Below the pieces are notes generated by a model that saw nothing but the letters and a program-made list of their open reading frames with translations, did not search any database and was not told the DNA's origin. Below are positions 1 through 9,000 of a stretch of 64,000 nt of DNA, piece by piece (positions within the stretch are counted from its first letter, which is position 1; each line of letters begins with the position of its first letter). Position numbers and translations under genes: made by a program. Source of the stretch: Photobacterium marinum (GTDB lineage Bacteria; Pseudomonadota; Gammaproteobacteria; Enterobacterales; Vibrionaceae); NCBI RefSeq assembly GCF_000331515.1, contig NZ_AMZO01000045.1:1-64000 (forward strand). Direction: 5' to 3'.

Positions 1-32
1 AACTTATCTCAGGACGGGACAGATTTTAATAA

Positions 33-60
33 TAAAAAAGCACCCGTAAAGGGTGCTTTT
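33..60 (-). terminator. Rho-independent terminator of the hemCDXY operon
   Basis: A 10-bp stem (36-45 pairing with 51-60, arms AAAAGCACCC and GGGTGCTTTT) has a 5-nt loop. Read on the minus strand it is followed by a T-rich tail. It lies 28 bp beyond the hemY stop, where a terminator of the minus-strand heme operon is expected. Confidence 0.85.
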
Positions 61-87
61 CTGTTAGTGGTTTATTTTGCTTTTATG

Positions 88-1275
88 TTAGCTTTTAGCT
101 GGAAGTGCCAGGGATAATGCCTCGCGTGACAGGTTGGCAGCGGCCTTGCTGTCGTTGAGTTTTTCCATTACCTCGACCAGGTAGCCGTAATCGCTCATGC
201 TTGGGCGGATCTCAATGGCTTTTTCGAAGTGTTGTTTGGCTTCTTCCCACTTCTCTTCTCGCATGAACAACTGGCCAAGGGCACTGTGAGTACTTGGGTT
301 GTTGCTGTCATAACGCAGCAGATCCTGCAGGCGGACGATTGCCGGATGATTGTCTGGCAGGTTCAGGGTCGGTACCAGTTCAATCAGCGTCTCATCGTTG
401 TTCTTCTTCAGAGCATCACGTAGGACGGTATAGGCTTCGCTGTCAGCATTGCGGCTGCTCATTTGCTTAACGAAACAGGCAATCAGGGCCGGTTGTTGCT
501 TCGCTTTGCGGCTCAGGCTGTTCCAATGGCCCATCAGGCCATCACTGCCGTTTTGCTGAGTGATATGTGCCATCAGGCCGCACTCGGCTTTGATATACAG
601 CTCTGCGCTTTCTTCTGCACTGATCACGCCCAGTTTCTCAAGCTGAGGCAGCATTGCCAGTAGCGGTTTCCAGTCTTCCAGTCTCAGGTAGCAGTCTTTC
701 AGAAGTGCCAGCATGATTGGGTTGCGGCTGTGGTCTTGTTTGATGCCCTGTAGGGTTGCCATCGCCTGCTCATACTGTTGCTGCTGGTATTGCAGTTTGG
801 CACGGGTCAGGGCAACAGCCAGGCTCTGGTCATCAATATCGGCAGCCAGTTTCAGGTATTCATCACGCTGGGTGGTATCACCCTGGCCTTGGGCTGCTTC
901 TGCGGCAGCCAGGTAGTTCAGTAGTGGCGCATCACTGTGTCTGGCAGCTTTGACAACCAGCTTCTCAGCCTGTTTCCAGTCACCTTCCAGCACTTTTACC
1001 AGACCGGTTGAGGTTTGCTGGCGGGCTTTGCGGGTTTTGCGGCCAGAGAACCAGCCGCGGGTACGGCTGCTCATCGACAGCAGGCGCTTGATGATGTTTT
1101 CCAGCAGGAAGAAGGCACCCAACAGCACAATCACCAACAGGATCAGTGTGGTCAGGCTCATTTCCATGGTGTGGTTAGCGGCAGAGATCAGGACATAACC
1201 TTGATTGCCTGCCAGCATCGGACCGACAACGATACCGGCGATCAGCGCAGCGACCAGCAGTAGAAGTTTGATCAT
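88..1275 (-). CDS. hemY: HemY, TPR-containing heme biosynthesis membrane protein
   Basis: This 395-residue protein is the last gene of the hemCDXY operon. Two N-terminal hydrophobic segments (about residues 1-24 and 38-62) anchor it in the inner membrane. The rest is helical with tetratricopeptide-like repeats; the clearest is near residues 325-375, with a GQLFMREEKWEEAKQHFEKA-type pattern. Gammaproteobacterial HemY is tied to late heme or protoporphyrin handling and is unrelated to the protoporphyrinogen oxidase also called HemY in Bacillus. Its start overlaps the hemX stop by 4 nt, so the two are translationally coupled. Length matches the family (about 390-400). The exact biochemical role is not established from sequence. 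Confidence 0.93.
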   Translation of the reverse strand: MIKLLLLVAALIAGIVVGPMLAGNQGYVLISAANHTMEMSLTTLILLVIVLLGAFFLLENIIKRLLSMSSRTRGWFSGRKTRKARQQTSTGLVKVLEGDWKQAEKLVVKAARHSDAPLLNYLAAAEAAQGQGDTTQRDEYLKLAADIDDQSLAVALTRAKLQYQQQQYEQAMATLQGIKQDHSRNPIMLALLKDCYLRLEDWKPLLAMLPQLEKLGVISAEESAELYIKAECGLMAHITQQNGSDGLMGHWNSLSRKAKQQPALIACFVKQMSSRNADSEAYTVLRDALKKNNDETLIELVPTLNLPDNHPAIVRLQDLLRYDSNNPSTHSALGQLFMREEKWEEAKQHFEKAIEIRPSMSDYGYLVEVMEKLNDSKAAANLSREALSLALPAKS

Positions 1276-2444
1276 GCCGGATTCTCCTCTGTGCTAAGTG
1301 GTTTCACTTGTTGACGGATACGCTCGCTGATGGCATCGGTGATAAGTGGCTGGGACTTCAGCTTCGCAGGGTAGCTTGTCTGGATGCTTTCTTTAGAAAG
1401 TTTGTCCAGGGTTTGGATAAAGCTCTGTGTTGCCGGATCTTCCATATCGTAGAACTGTTCAGCCCATTCTTTGGCCATCGTCAGCGACTTGGTATATAGC
1501 TCACCCTGTTCGCGGTATACTGCTTTGATGGCGGTTTCCAGCTTCGACTTGATGTTTTCCTGCAGGTAGAAGTGCTGCTTCGGTGACAGCAGTGGAAGTA
1601 CATTGCCGTCTCGGGTTCGGTAGGTCACAAAGTGTTCGCTGAATTTTTTCAGCGACGTCATCAGGTTTTCTTGCCAGTCATTAACTGAAGTGGTCACTGT
1701 CGCTTCTTCAACCGGCTCGGCTTCCGGCATGATGGCATTCGCCAGTGGCAGGCCCGGTACAGCTTCTTGCAGGCTGGTCAAGCGTAGTACCAAGCCGTCA
1801 CGGTCGATACGGGCGACAGCTTTCAGTGCCGTAATGTCGCTGTGCATGGCTTCGCGGATCGGCGTCAGGCTCGGATCGTTAAGCTCGGCGATGCGGTGAT
1901 CGGCAGATTCAAGCAGGATCGATGCGCTGGCGGTGTCGTGCTCCAGCCACAGTTTGCGACCGGCCATTTTGACCAGGTAGTCGGCTTCGGCCAGTAGCCA
2001 GTCATTCGGACGGCGACCTTTCATTTCTGCCAGGGCCAGTTGCAGACCTGAGATGGATTTTTCCTGCTGGGAAAGGGAAACGTCAGTACGCTGCAGGCTT
2101 TTCTCAACTTGGTTCAGGGTATCTTGCTTTGCGGCTTCAAGCTGGCTTTGCATACCGGCCAGCTGCTGCTTCAGCGCAGCCATTTGGGCATTCTGAGTTT
2201 GGGTTTGCTGGTGGCCGTGGTAGTAAAGGCCGGCACCAAGGGCAATCACCAGGGCAATAGCGATTGCGCCGGTTTTGCTGCCGCTTTTCTTTTCAGCAGG
2301 CTGAGCTGCCGGTTTTTTCGGTGCGCTGCCAGCGGCAGGTGCTTGCGCTTTGGCACTCGATTGACCAGGCTTGTCCGTTGCTTTTGACGCTGCCGATTGA
2401 TTGTTATCTGCAGGAGTTTCATTATTGGTTTTTTTGTCAGTCAT
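1272..2444 (-). CDS. hemX: HemX, putative uroporphyrinogen-III methyltransferase-like membrane protein
   Basis: The protein has 390 residues. The N-terminal 55 residues are a hydrophilic Ala/Lys/Pro/Gln-rich cytoplasmic tail. One transmembrane helix follows at about residues 58-76, then a coiled coil at about 80-135 rich in Gln/Lys, and then the conserved HemX domain. Family members are annotated as uroporphyrin-III C-methyltransferases, but no SAM-binding motif is visible, and a scaffold role in the inner membrane beside HemY is more likely. It starts 4 bp after hemD and overlaps hemY by 4 nt, in the standard hemCDXY order. Confidence 0.92.
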   Translation of the reverse strand: MTDKKTNNETPADNNQSAASKATDKPGQSSAKAQAPAAGSAPKKPAAQPAEKKSGSKTGAIAIALVIALGAGLYYHGHQQTQTQNAQMAALKQQLAGMQSQLEAAKQDTLNQVEKSLQRTDVSLSQQEKSISGLQLALAEMKGRRPNDWLLAEADYLVKMAGRKLWLEHDTASASILLESADHRIAELNDPSLTPIREAMHSDITALKAVARIDRDGLVLRLTSLQEAVPGLPLANAIMPEAEPVEEATVTTSVNDWQENLMTSLKKFSEHFVTYRTRDGNVLPLLSPKQHFYLQENIKSKLETAIKAVYREQGELYTKSLTMAKEWAEQFYDMEDPATQSFIQTLDKLSKESIQTSYPAKLKSQPLITDAISERIRQQVKPLSTEENPA

Positions 2445-2448
2445 CCGA

Positions 2449-3204
2449 TTATCCCATCGTGCCTATTTTGCTTAGGGTAGTGAAAAGGGCGCTGTTGGCG
2501 GCACTTCCCACGGTGGAAATAGTACGGAAACCAAGCTGGAGAGCCTGGTCCGCGATTCGTTGGCTTGGTACGAAAAGGTGGCATTGAAGAAACCAAGCCT
2601 TGTCACTTTCTGGAACTAAACTGCTCAGGTATGCCAGCTGTTCGCCGCTGGTCACCACCAGAGATGAAACATGCCGGGCCTGCCAGACCTGGCTAAGCTG
2701 CTTACCGTCCAGTGCAATCCAGCTGCGCTGGTAGGTTTCGCAGTAGCTGACATCAGCCCCGCGCTGTTGCAAGGTCTGATAAATCAGTTCCCGTCCGCCG
2801 TTACCGCGCAGGATCACAATCCGGCGGCCCTGAAGTTGTGCCAGGGCAGGTAACGCCAGTAATCCTTCGCTGTCACAGCGTGAGACAGGAGACAAGACGT
2901 CACAACCGGTACATTTTTCTAATGCTGCCGCGGTTTTATGTCCAACCGCCATATAATGCACGTTTTTTGGCCAGCTGGCATCGTGTGACATCAAGTAATT
3001 GTGAGCCAAGTTCACTGCATGAACACTGACTGCAATCAGAAAATCGTCAGGTTGCAGGGAATTTAGCTGTGGAATCAGGGAGGGGAGTTGCTGCCCCGGC
3101 TGGATTTCCAGCAGGGGCTGGGCAATGGCACTGATCCCCGCGGCATGCAGCTGCTGGGTGAGTTGATGGCACTCCGGCGCCGGGCGGGTGATCAGTATTG
3201 TCAT
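2449..3204 (-). CDS. hemD: Uroporphyrinogen-III synthase
   Basis: HemD (251 residues) closes and isomerises the linear tetrapyrrole hydroxymethylbilane, made by HemC, into uroporphyrinogen III, the branch point to heme and siroheme. The N-terminal MTILITRPAPEC start and the internal VVTSGEQLAYL segment (near residue 184) are typical of the family, whose overall sequence conservation is low. Its start codon touches the hemC stop in an ATGA-like arrangement, so identification rests strongly on context between hemC and hemX. Length is normal (about 246-255). Confidence 0.94.
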   Translation of the reverse strand: MTILITRPAPECHQLTQQLHAAGISAIAQPLLEIQPGQQLPSLIPQLNSLQPDDFLIAVSVHAVNLAHNYLMSHDASWPKNVHYMAVGHKTAAALEKCTGCDVLSPVSRCDSEGLLALPALAQLQGRRIVILRGNGGRELIYQTLQQRGADVSYCETYQRSWIALDGKQLSQVWQARHVSSLVVTSGEQLAYLSSLVPESDKAWFLQCHLFVPSQRIADQALQLGFRTISTVGSAANSALFTTLSKIGTMG

Positions 3205-4136
3205 CAGGCGTCGCCGTAAAGCTTGTCCAGAATGACTTTGGCACCGTCACCAAGCAGTTGGTCTGCCAGTTGGGTACCTAATGTTTCGGCATCGGCGGTC
3301 GGGCCGCTGATCTCACCACGAACAATCTTGCTGCCGTCCGGCTCACCGACCAGGGCTCGTAGCCAGATGGTGTCGTCTTTGATTTCAGCGTAGCTGCCGA
3401 TTGGCACCTGGCAGCCACCCTGTAGGCGGTTGTTCATGGCGCGCTCACACAGAACGCGAGTCGCCGTTTCCTGATGGTTCAGAGCATCAAGCAGGTCGCG
3501 TACGCGCTGATCATCCAAGCGGCATTCGATACCGACAGCACCCTGGCCGACAGCCGGCAGGCTGGTTTCCGGCGCGATAGCACAACGGATGCGATCGTCC
3601 ATCTTCAGGCGCTTAAGGCCGGCACAGGCCAGGATAATGGCATCATATTCACCATCGTCCAGTTTGCGCAGGCGGGTGTTTACATTGCCGCGCAGGTCTT
3701 TAACGACAAGATCCGGGCGCTGGGCACGCAGCTGGCACTGACGGCGCAGGCTGGATGTACCGACAACGGCACCGGCTGGCAGCTCGTCAATATTGTTGTA
3801 GGTGTTGGATACAAAGGCATCACGCGGATCTTCGCGCTCACAGATGGTGACCAGGCCCAGTCCTTCAGGGAACTCAACCGGGACATCTTTCATCGAGTGG
3901 ACGGCGATATCGGCGCGGCCTTCAAGCATGGCAACTTCCAGCTCTTTGACGAACAGGCCTTTGCCTCCGACCTTGGCCAGCGGGGTGTCCAGAATAACAT
4001 CGCCTTTAGTAACCATAGGGACCAGTTCAACGGCCAGGCCTGGGTGCGCTTGCTCCAGTGCGTCTTTTACAAATTCTGCTTGCCACATTGCCAGCGGGCT
4101 TTTGCGGGTGGCAATGCGGATCGGTTTATCGGTCAT
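3204..4136 (-). CDS. hemC: Porphobilinogen deaminase (hydroxymethylbilane synthase)
   Basis: HemC (310 residues) condenses four porphobilinogens into hydroxymethylbilane. The N-terminal IRIATRKSPLAMWQA motif, the ADIAVHSMKDVP motif holding the catalytic Asp near residue 84, and the GGCQVPIG motif with the cofactor-binding Cys near residue 242 are all present. That Cys carries the dipyrromethane primer. It is the first gene of hemCDXY and is transcribed away from cyaA across a 403-bp intergenic region, the classic enterobacterial and vibrio arrangement. Nothing in the sequence looks damaged. Confidence 0.97.
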   Translation of the reverse strand: MTDKPIRIATRKSPLAMWQAEFVKDALEQAHPGLAVELVPMVTKGDVILDTPLAKVGGKGLFVKELEVAMLEGRADIAVHSMKDVPVEFPEGLGLVTICEREDPRDAFVSNTYNNIDELPAGAVVGTSSLRRQCQLRAQRPDLVVKDLRGNVNTRLRKLDDGEYDAIILACAGLKRLKMDDRIRCAIAPETSLPAVGQGAVGIECRLDDQRVRDLLDALNHQETATRVLCERAMNNRLQGGCQVPIGSYAEIKDDTIWLRALVGEPDGSKIVRGEISGPTADAETLGTQLADQLLGDGAKVILDKLYGDA

Positions 4137-4258
4137 AGAATCAGGTCCATAAATCGCTTGCTTTTATAGAGTAATCGTACCACTCCTGCGCGATGATGGT
4201 AATTCACTTGTTGTCCTCAGTGCGGTGAAGCAGTATTGTCTTGAGGCGGGTTGTCAGT

Positions 4259-4280
4259 AATGTGATATTTCTCACATAAC
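4259..4280. promoter_or_regulatory. CRP-cAMP binding site between hemC and cyaA
   Basis: TGTGATATTTCTCACA at 4261-4276 matches the CRP consensus TGTGA-N6-TCACA at all ten conserved positions. It sits in the divergent hemC/cyaA region, about 265 bp before the cyaA start. CRP repression of cyaA is known in enterobacteria, so feedback control of cAMP synthesis is the natural reading. The remainder of 4137-4539 is AT-rich promoter DNA without a convincing ORF. Confidence 0.8.
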
Positions 4281-4437
4281 CTTTTGGTGAAGAATTTATT
4301 ACAATACTGGCGTTGGCGGCCTGATAAATTTGGATTCAATACTGAGATATTGTTCGATAAATGAACGGCTTGATGGTTTGTTGTTTCATTAATAATTTGT
4401 CATAAAACGTCATTAACTTTACGCTCGATGCAGAAAC

Positions 4438-4453
4438 TGTTACATTGATCACG
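4438..4453. promoter_or_regulatory. Possible second, weaker CRP site upstream of cyaA
   Basis: TGTTACATTGATCACG matches 8 of the 10 conserved positions of the CRP half-sites with correct 6-bp spacing. It lies 86 bp before the cyaA start, where a proximal promoter would be. The match is partial, so this is only a candidate. Confidence 0.35.
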
Positions 4454-4539
4454 TTTTTGCTCACGTGTATGACCCTGTCTACACTAACCATGACACTTTT
4501 GGGGCTGCTTAATAATCAGGCAGCTCTTGGAAGAGTAAC

Positions 4540-7101
4540 TTGCAGAATTATATCGAGACGCTTAAAAATCGCCTGGACCAGCTCAACCAGCTTCGCCTGG
4601 AGCGTGCCCGTGCGGCGATGAATGCGCAGTCCGAACAGGTCTTTAACCTGCTGACTGTTTTGCTTCACTACAATCATCCGTCCGTACCCGGCTACTTGGA
4701 TCAGGTGGTTCCGGTTGGTATTGCGGCTTTTACTGCCACTGAACAACAGCAGCAGTTTATTGATGATTGTGCGCTGACTACCCAGTCGGTCATTAATACG
4801 CCTCAACTGAGCGATGATGAGTCTCCTATTCTGGGCCTTTATGCCATGGGTAGTACTTCATCGCTTGGTCAGAGTCTGACCAGCGATCTCGATATCTGGG
4901 TCTGCATCCGCACCGATATGACCCCTGAAGCACGCAATGCGCTTGAGAGTAAATGCTCTCTGGTATCCGATTGGGCTATGTCCCAGGGGGTTGAAGCCAA
5001 CTTTTTCCTGATCGACGAAAACCGCTTCCGCGAGAATTTTTCAGAGCAGATGACCGGCGAGAACTGTGGCTCGAGCCAGCACTTGCTGCTGCTTGATGAA
5101 TTTTACCGTTCGGCGGTGAAACTGGCCGGCCTGCCGCTTCTGTGGTTTATGGCGCCGCCGGAGATGGAAGAGTGCTACGACGAATATATCGCTTTCCTGA
5201 CCAGGAATGGGTATATCCGCCGTGGTGAGTGGATTGATTTCGGTGGCCTTAGCCGGATCCCGGCCGAAGAGTATTTTGGCTCCAGTCTGTGGCAGTTGTA
5301 TAAGAGTATCGACTCCCCTTATAAATCGGTGCTGAAAGCGATTTTGCTTGAAGCCTATTCCTGGGAATACCCACATACCCAGCTGCTGAGTGTGGACGCC
5401 AAGCGTCGATTTTTTGCCGAAGATCGCACCGAGTATTGTATGGATGCCTATTTCCTGATGCTGGAAAAGGTTACCCGTTACCTGGAGCGTATCGACGATC
5501 ACCGCCGCCTGGATTTGGTGCGCCGTTGTTTCTACCTTAAGACTCACGAAAAGCTGACCCGTGAACCGGCTTCTGGCTCGGTACCATGGCGCCGCAAGGT
5601 GCTGGAGAAACTGACTTCTGACTGGCAGTGGCCACAGGAGGTACTTCAGGAGCTGGACGGTCGCCGTGACTGGAAGGTCGAGGAAGTTAAAGAAGCGCAT
5701 AATGAGCTGCTTGATGCTCTGATGCTCAGCTACCGTAACCTGATCCGCTTTGCCCGTCGTAATAACATTACCTCGGCGATCAGCCCGGAAGATATCAGTA
5801 TTCTGGCGCGTAAGCTGTACGCGGCCTTTGAGGTACTGCCGGGTAAGGTAACGCTGCTTAACCCGCAGATTTCACCGGATTTGCATGAACCGGATCTGAC
5901 GCTGATTGAGGTGCCTGCTGGTCGCACTAACCCTGCGGGTTGGTATCTGTATAAGCATTCGCTGGATCCGTACGCCATTATCGGCCGTCCGTCACTCGAC
6001 CATAACCGTTACCTGAGTAAGCTGGTGGCGTGGGCGTATTTTAACGGTCTGCTGACCGAATCAACCTGCCTGCATACCGTGGTACGTGATGCGGCGATGG
6101 ACATTGATAAGCTTTATCAGCTGGTCAGCGATATTCGCAACACTTTCCCGATCCGTCGTCCGCAGCCGAGCTTGCAGGCACTGTCGAGTCCGTGTGAAAT
6201 CCGCCAGCTTGGCCTGTTTATCAATCTGGAAAATGACCCGACGACAGAGCTGAAGAACCGCTCGGTGCGTTTCGATTTCAAAAACACCGATATTTTCAGC
6301 TACGGCCCGGATCAGAAGTGCCTAGTCGGCAGTGTGGATCTGGTTTACCGGAATTCCTGGAATGAAGTGCGTACTCTGAATTTCAGTGGTGAGAGCGCGA
6401 TGCTCGATGCGCTAAAGACCATTCTCGGCAAGATGCACCAGGATGCGATCCCGCCGGAGTCAGTGGATGTGTTCTGTTACAGCAAGCACATGCGCGGCCT
6501 GATCCGGAACCTGGTTTACCAGCTGGTGGCTGAATGTATCGAGATGCGCCTGAAGCCGGTTGAGCAGGAAAAACGCCGTCGCTTTAAAGCAATCCGCATC
6601 GGAGAGCAGACCCACGGCCTGTTCTTTGAACGTCGTGGTGTGTCGGTACAGAAGCTGGAGAATTCGGTAGATTTCTACAGCTGTATTTCGACCAATAAGC
6701 TGAACGGTTCGGCGAATCTGGTGATGGGGAAGACTGATGAGCCACATCCGCCGGAAATTGTCGACTCTTATGCCAGTGAGGGTCTGATCCAGTTCTTCTT
6801 CGAAGACTGTGATGCCGGGTTCAATATCTACATTCTGGATGAGGCGAATCGGATTGAAGTTTATCGTCAGTGCAGCGGCGATAAGGATGAAATGGTTCAC
6901 GGAGTTAACCGTTTCTATACTTCGGCTCATGACAGGTTTAGCTACAGCGCCAACTTTATTAACTTCAACCTGCCGCAGTTCTATGACATCGTGCATACCG
7001 AAAATGGCGAGTTGCAGGTGATCCCGTTCAAGAGCGGGCAGCAGGTTGCGCGCCGTCCGGCCTCTTCAGGCACGACGGTCAATATGATGTCGATGCGCTG
7101 A
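4540..7101 (+). CDS. cyaA: Class I adenylate cyclase
   Basis: CyaA (853 residues) makes cAMP, the cofactor of CRP. The nucleotidyltransferase signature GSTSSLGQSLTSDLDIWV has the two catalytic aspartates at residues 116 and 118. The N-terminal half is the catalytic domain; the C-terminal half, which includes VFCYSKHMRGL, is the regulatory domain that responds to phosphorylated EIIA-Glc in enterobacteria. The start is a TTG, as in the E. coli gene, and is thought to limit synthesis of a toxic product. Length matches the family (about 840-855). A consensus CRP site upstream suggests autoregulation. Confidence 0.97.
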   Translation: MQNYIETLKNRLDQLNQLRLERARAAMNAQSEQVFNLLTVLLHYNHPSVPGYLDQVVPVGIAAFTATEQQQQFIDDCALTTQSVINTPQLSDDESPILGLYAMGSTSSLGQSLTSDLDIWVCIRTDMTPEARNALESKCSLVSDWAMSQGVEANFFLIDENRFRENFSEQMTGENCGSSQHLLLLDEFYRSAVKLAGLPLLWFMAPPEMEECYDEYIAFLTRNGYIRRGEWIDFGGLSRIPAEEYFGSSLWQLYKSIDSPYKSVLKAILLEAYSWEYPHTQLLSVDAKRRFFAEDRTEYCMDAYFLMLEKVTRYLERIDDHRRLDLVRRCFYLKTHEKLTREPASGSVPWRRKVLEKLTSDWQWPQEVLQELDGRRDWKVEEVKEAHNELLDALMLSYRNLIRFARRNNITSAISPEDISILARKLYAAFEVLPGKVTLLNPQISPDLHEPDLTLIEVPAGRTNPAGWYLYKHSLDPYAIIGRPSLDHNRYLSKLVAWAYFNGLLTESTCLHTVVRDAAMDIDKLYQLVSDIRNTFPIRRPQPSLQALSSPCEIRQLGLFINLENDPTTELKNRSVRFDFKNTDIFSYGPDQKCLVGSVDLVYRNSWNEVRTLNFSGESAMLDALKTILGKMHQDAIPPESVDVFCYSKHMRGLIRNLVYQLVAECIEMRLKPVEQEKRRRFKAIRIGEQTHGLFFERRGVSVQKLENSVDFYSCISTNKLNGSANLVMGKTDEPHPPEIVDSYASEGLIQFFFEDCDAGFNIYILDEANRIEVYRQCSGDKDEMVHGVNRFYTSAHDRFSYSANFINFNLPQFYDIVHTENGELQVIPFKSGQQVARRPASSGTTVNMMSMR

Positions 7102-7116
7102 CAGATAATGAAAAGA

Positions 7117-7146
7117 AAAAAGCTAGCCTGAGGCTAGCTTTTTTTG
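7117..7146 (+). terminator. Bidirectional terminator between cyaA and cyaY
   Basis: A 9-bp stem (7120-7128 AAGCTAGCC with 7132-7140 GGCTAGCTT) has a 3-nt loop. It is preceded by an A run and followed by seven or more T, so it can end transcription from both convergent genes. Confidence 0.88.
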
Positions 7147-7195
7147 ATCATGGCTTTTGCGTTTGTTCTTTACCATGCTTGAAGAGGAGCCGATG

Positions 7196-7507
7196 TTACC
7201 AGTTGACCGGCTCTTCAGCGTGCAGGGAACATTCTTGCTTCAGTAGGGAAACCAGTTCGGCACCACTGCGGGTACAGTGCCATTCGCCGTCCTGGTATTT
7301 GAAGTGGTAGCCGCCTGATTTGGAAGCCACCCAGATTTCATGTAGGGGTTCCTGGCGGTTAATAACGATCTGGCTACGGTTTTCGAATTCCAGCGTCAGT
7401 ACGTTTCCGGTGGTCTCATATTCGATGTCAGCGCCGGATTCGTCGATGCCTTCTTCGATGCTCATCAGGACCTCATCGGCCAACTTATGAAATTCAGTAT
7501 CATTCAT
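7196..7507 (-). CDS. cyaY: Frataxin-like iron donor CyaY
   Basis: CyaY (103 residues from the chosen start) is the bacterial frataxin, which binds iron through an acidic ridge and modulates IscS-dependent Fe-S cluster assembly. The frame is open 22 codons further upstream, but MNDTEFHKLADEV is the conserved N-terminus and an AGGA ribosome site lies 8-10 nt before that ATG. The acidic first helix, the VLTLEFENRSQIVINRQ beta strands and the IWVASKSGGYHF motif are all present. It is convergent with cyaA, as in many gammaproteobacteria. Confidence 0.95.
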   Translation of the reverse strand: MNDTEFHKLADEVLMSIEEGIDESGADIEYETTGNVLTLEFENRSQIVINRQEPLHEIWVASKSGGYHFKYQDGEWHCTRSGAELVSLLKQECSLHAEEPVNW

Positions 7508-7585
7508 CGCATTGCGTCCTATTGCTTTTCGTTTTCTTGGTGCGATTATAGAGGGCAATGAAATGATAATCACTGGCTTTAAAAA

Positions 7586-7702
7586 ATGCGTAAAGGTTTA
7601 TTAGCAATTTTAGTTTTGGGTGTTCTGGCACTCACTGGCTGCGGTCAGAGCGGGCCGCTTTACATGCCGCAAGATTCTGATCAGCAGCAACAGCAGCAGT
7701 AA
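7586..7702 (+). CDS. lptM: Small lipoprotein LptM (YifL)
   Basis: This 38-residue ORF has a lipoprotein signal peptide (MRKGLLAILVLGVLALTGC) with lipobox LTGC and acylated Cys19. The short mature part begins CGQSGPLYMP and ends in Gln repeats. The CGQKGPLY-like motif after the Cys is the mark of LptM/YifL, which in E. coli assists assembly and oxidative maturation of the LptDE lipopolysaccharide translocon in the outer membrane. Position immediately upstream of lysA-dapF matches E. coli, where yifL precedes dapF. Confidence 0.9.
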   Translation: MRKGLLAILVLGVLALTGCGQSGPLYMPQDSDQQQQQQ

Positions 7703-7732
7703 CGACGGCGAACGGACAGGGAAGAGACAACA

Positions 7733-8986
7733 TTGGATTATTTTAATTACCAGCAAGACGGCCAGTTATGGGCCGAAGATATTGCACTGACTGAGCTTGC
7801 CAAGCGTCATGGCACGCCGCTGTACGTTTACTCGCGGGCTACTCTGGAGCGTCACTGGCATGCATTTGACCGGGCGGTGGGCGATCATCCGCACTTGGTG
7901 TGCTATGCGGTTAAGGCGAACTCAAACATCGCGGTACTAAACGTGCTGGCCCGACTGGGCTCCGGCTTTGATATTGTGTCGCAGGGTGAGCTGGAGCGGG
8001 TAGTTGCCGCCGGTGGCGATCCGGCCAAAGTCGTGTTCTCCGGTGTCGGCAAAACGGCAGCGGAAATGAAACGGGCACTGGAGCTGGGTATCAAGTGCTT
8101 CAATGTTGAATCTGAACCTGAGCTTGAGCGCCTTAACGAGGTGGCGGGCGAGCTGGGCAAAGTGGCGCCGATTTCATTGCGGATCAACCCGGATGTCGAT
8201 GCCAAAACTCACCCTTACATTTCCACCGGCCTGCGTGATAACAAGTTCGGTATTGCCTTTGATCGGGCTCCGGATGTCTATCGTCTGGCAAAAAGCCTGC
8301 CTAATCTGAAAGTGACCGGGATTGACTGTCACATCGGCTCGCAGCTGACTGAAATCGGTCCGTTTGTGGATGCCATCGACCGTCTGCTGGCATTGATTGA
8401 TACCCTGAAAGCCGAAGGTATTGAAATTGATCACCTTGATGTCGGTGGTGGCCTGGGTGTGACATACAGTGATGAACAGCCGCCGCAGCCGTCAGAGTAT
8501 GCGACAGAGCTGCTGGCTCGCCTGAAAGATCATAAAGAGCTGGAGCTGGTGTTTGAACCGGGCCGGGCAATTGCCGCCAATGCCGGGGTGATGCTGACTC
8601 GGGTCGAGTACCTCAAGCTGACCGAACATAAGAACTTTGCCATTGTCGATGCAGCGATGAATGATCTGATCCGCCCGACGCTGTATCAGGCCTGGCAGGA
8701 AATCGTGCCGGTTGTGCCGCGTGAAGGTGAAGTCGTGATCTATGATGTGGTCGGCCCTATCTGTGAAACCGGGGATTTTATCGGTAAAGATCGTGGTTTG
8801 TGCGTGGAGCAGGGCGATCTGCTGGCGGTACGTTCGGCCGGTGCTTATGGTTTCGTGATGGCATCTAATTATAATACCCGGGTGCGGGCTGCGGAGATCA
8901 TGGTCGACGGCCAAAATGCCCACGTGGTGCGTGAGCGTGAATCGCTTGAGCAGCTGTGGCAGTCTGAGCACGTATTGCCAGAATAA
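7733..8986 (+). CDS. lysA: Diaminopimelate decarboxylase
   Basis: LysA (417 residues) decarboxylates meso-diaminopimelate to L-lysine. It is a fold-III PLP enzyme: the Schiff-base lysine is Lys61 in CYAVKANSN, the phosphate-binding glycine loop is DVGGGLGV near residue 243, and the GPICETGD motif near residue 340 supplies the second-subunit catalytic Cys. The start is TTG, with a GGAAGAG ribosome site 7-13 nt upstream; the N-terminus MDYFNYQQDGQLWAE agrees with vibrio homologues. It is followed 14 bp later by dapF, which acts one step earlier in the same pathway. Confidence 0.96.
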   Translation: MDYFNYQQDGQLWAEDIALTELAKRHGTPLYVYSRATLERHWHAFDRAVGDHPHLVCYAVKANSNIAVLNVLARLGSGFDIVSQGELERVVAAGGDPAKVVFSGVGKTAAEMKRALELGIKCFNVESEPELERLNEVAGELGKVAPISLRINPDVDAKTHPYISTGLRDNKFGIAFDRAPDVYRLAKSLPNLKVTGIDCHIGSQLTEIGPFVDAIDRLLALIDTLKAEGIEIDHLDVGGGLGVTYSDEQPPQPSEYATELLARLKDHKELELVFEPGRAIAANAGVMLTRVEYLKLTEHKNFAIVDAAMNDLIRPTLYQAWQEIVPVVPREGEVVIYDVVGPICETGDFIGKDRGLCVEQGDLLAVRSAGAYGFVMASNYNTRVRAAEIMVDGQNAHVVRERESLEQLWQSEHVLPE

Positions 8987-9000
8987 AAATAAGGGACAAC

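Noticed and set aside
5041..5700. Large antisense ORF (219 codons) within cyaA
   Set aside because: Shadow of the cyaA coding frame, with no ribosome site or known domain.
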